A stretch of 6,228 bases of DNA from Candidatus Zixiibacteriota bacterium (lineage in GTDB: Bacteria > Zixibacteria > MSB-5A5 > GN15 > JAAZOE01), in the NCBI GenBank assembly GCA_028700875.1, contig JAQVRW010000188.1, positions 1-6,228 of the forward strand. Reading direction: 5' to 3'. Made by a program: the position numbers and the translations under genes. The notes under the pieces were generated by a model that ran no database searches, was not told the origin of the DNA, and was given only the letters and a program-made list of their open reading frames with translations. Positions 5,095 to 6,228 of the stretch are shown here, in pieces; the stretch's first letter is position 1, and each line of letters starts with the position of its first letter.

Positions 5095-6228
5095 CTATTT
5101 ATTCATCCTCAGAACGTCGAGGATAAAGGCGTATTCAAATGCCTTCTCCCGCAGGGTATCGTACCGCCCCGAAGCGCCGCCATGCCCGGCCCCCAGGTTG
5201 ATCTTCAACAGCAGCCGGTTGTGATCGGTTTTGGTGGCCCGCAGCCTGGCTGTCCACTTGGCCGGTTCCCAGAACGGAACGGAAGCATCGTTGATACTTC
5301 CCGTGATCAACATATTCGGATATGCCTGGGCTTTGACGTTGTCATACGGGGAATACGACCGCATATAACGATAAAAGTCCTGCTCGTTGGGATTGCCCCA
5401 TTCGTCGTATTCGTTTACCGTTAACGGGATGCTGGCGTCGAGCATGGTGTTGATGATGTCGACGAAGGGAACCTCGGCCACGATGATGCGGAAGAGATCG
5501 GGGCGCAGGTTGGCGACAACGCCCATCACCAATCCTCCGGCGCTGCCGCCGTTGGCGACCAGGCCGGCGGGGGAAGTGTAACCGTCGGCGATCAATTTCT
5601 CGGCGCAGGCGATGAAATCGGTAAAGGTGTTCATCTTATTGAATAATTTCCCCTGGTCGTACCAGTCCCGTCCCTTTTCGTCCCCGCCGCGGACATGGGC
5701 GATGGCGTAGATGAATCCCCGGTCGAGCAGGCTCAAACGCACCGACGAGAAGGTCGGGTCCGAGCCGAAACCATAAGCGCCATACGCGTGCAGATAGAGA
5801 GGGTTTGAGCCGTCGCGTTTCATCCCCTTCTTGTACACCATCGAAATCGGTATCATGGCGCCGTCGGAAGCCTGGGCATATATCCTCTCCGAGGTATACT
5901 GCGCCGGGTCGAATCCCCCCAGCACTTCATACTGTTTCAACAGTGTCCGCTCCCGCGTCTTCATGTTGTAATCGTACACCGCCATCGGCGATACCAGCGA
6001 CGTGTATGAGAAGCGGAAGAGGTCGGTGACGAAATCGGCGTTCCCGCTCGGCCAGATCAAATAGATCGGTTCCGGGAAATCGATGTAGTAAGCGTCGCCG
6101 TCGGCCAGGTTTTTCACCTGCACGTGATTGACGCCCGCGATGCGTTCATACACGATCATGTAATCGCGGAAGAGGTCCAACCCGGCGATCATCACCGTGT
6201 CCCGCGCGGGAATGATCTCCTTCCAGTT
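5095..6228 (-). CDS. ptrB: Oligopeptidase B (protease II), S9A serine peptidase, C-terminal part
   Basis: The frame is open from the window edge at 6228 to TAG at 5095-5097, giving 377 residues of a family that is usually near 690. It cleaves short peptides after Arg or Lys. Residues 1 to about 115 are the end of the beta-propeller that gates the active site, including GLDLFRDYMIVYER. The rest is the alpha/beta-hydrolase domain. The triad is complete: S229 in NGGSAGGLVMG, D314 in SINDASVPFWEPAKW, and H349 in GAGHGGASGR. HVRGGDEKGRDWYDQGK, KMNTFTDF, EWGNP and SYSPYDNV are typical of oligopeptidase B; GGSAGG rather than GGSNGG argues against prolyl oligopeptidase. A GTG at 6195 is not the start, because family-like sequence (NWKEIIPARDT) continues upstream to the edge. 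Whether the enzyme is periplasmic or cytoplasmic cannot be told without the N-terminus. It does not share an operon with the lipoprotein gene, which it faces. Confidence 0.93.
   Translation of the reverse strand, partial: NWKEIIPARDTVMIAGLDLFRDYMIVYERIAGVNHVQVKNLADGDAYYIDFPEPIYLIWPSGNADFVTDLFRFSYTSLVSPMAVYDYNMKTRERTLLKQYEVLGGFDPAQYTSERIYAQASDGAMIPISMVYKKGMKRDGSNPLYLHAYGAYGFGSDPTFSSVRLSLLDRGFIYAIAHVRGGDEKGRDWYDQGKLFNKMNTFTDFIACAEKLIADGYTSPAGLVANGGSAGGLVMGVVANLRPDLFRIIVAEVPFVDIINTMLDASIPLTVNEYDEWGNPNEQDFYRYMRSYSPYDNVKAQAYPNMLITGSINDASVPFWEPAKWTARLRATKTDHNRLLLKINLGAGHGGASGRYDTLREKAFEYAFILDVLRMNK

Noticed and set aside
6193..6195. GTG as the start of the peptidase
   Set aside because: The frame stays open to the window edge, the upstream residues fit the family, and a start here would remove most of the beta-propeller.
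6201..6210. 10-base palindrome CCCGCGCGGG
   Set aside because: It is inside the peptidase coding sequence and encodes Pro-Ala-Arg. No promoter or partner site is near.
1..6228. Search for CRISPR arrays, tRNA or rRNA genes, insertion sequences and attachment sites
   Set aside because: No regularly spaced repeats, cloverleaf-like segments, transposase motifs or flanking terminal inverted repeats were seen. The only tandem repeats are protein-coding.

Overview
The window most likely comes from a GC-rich, uncultured Gram-negative bacterium of the FCB superphylum, with candidate division Zixibacteria as my best guess. The main clue is the C-terminal dockerin-like tail of the large surface protein, a duplicated GDAN-DG-INVGDAV-YIFRGGP-type repeat that I associate with exported proteins of that group. 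A lipoprotein with a lipobox and an oligopeptidase B-type peptidase agree with a Gram-negative host but do not prove the phylum. No mobile element, CRISPR array, tRNA or rRNA was seen.

Layout. (1) Positions 1-1969, + strand: the end of an operon. It holds the C-terminal part of a cysteine-rich two-[4Fe-4S] ferredoxin-like redox subunit (HoxU/NuoG style), then 22 bases later a complete 529-residue protein with an FMN-binding glutamate synthase domain and no glutaminase domain. Together they suggest a redox complex that passes electrons through Fe-S clusters to an FMN site. (2) Positions 2001-2036: a perfect 14-bp hairpin that serves as a bidirectional terminator between convergent genes. (3) Positions 2066-4426, - strand: a secreted 786-residue multidomain protein, made of a signal peptide, an unrecognised possibly hydrolase-like domain with an eight-cysteine insert, a Big_5-type Ig domain, a seven-repeat FG-GAP/VCBS propeller and a dockerin-like tail. 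(4) Positions 4427-4613: a divergent promoter region with two look-alike sigma70-type promoters. (5) Positions 4614-4994, + strand: a small lipoprotein with one Ig/PKD-like domain. (6) Positions 5042-5077: a second bidirectional terminator. (7) Positions 5095-6228, - strand: the C-terminal two thirds or less of an S9A peptidase (oligopeptidase B, protease II), cut by the window edge.

The genes form three separate blocks: cytoplasmic redox metabolism on the left, a divergent pair of cell-envelope proteins in the middle and a peptidase on the right. Only the divergent pair shares a control region. The points most worth following are the Fe-S rearrangement in the glutamate synthase-like protein (N-terminal CX2CX3CX3C present, usual C-terminal 3Fe-4S cysteines absent), its cysteine-rich partner, and the eight-cysteine insert in the surface protein. 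I did not find clear proof of a wholly new system.
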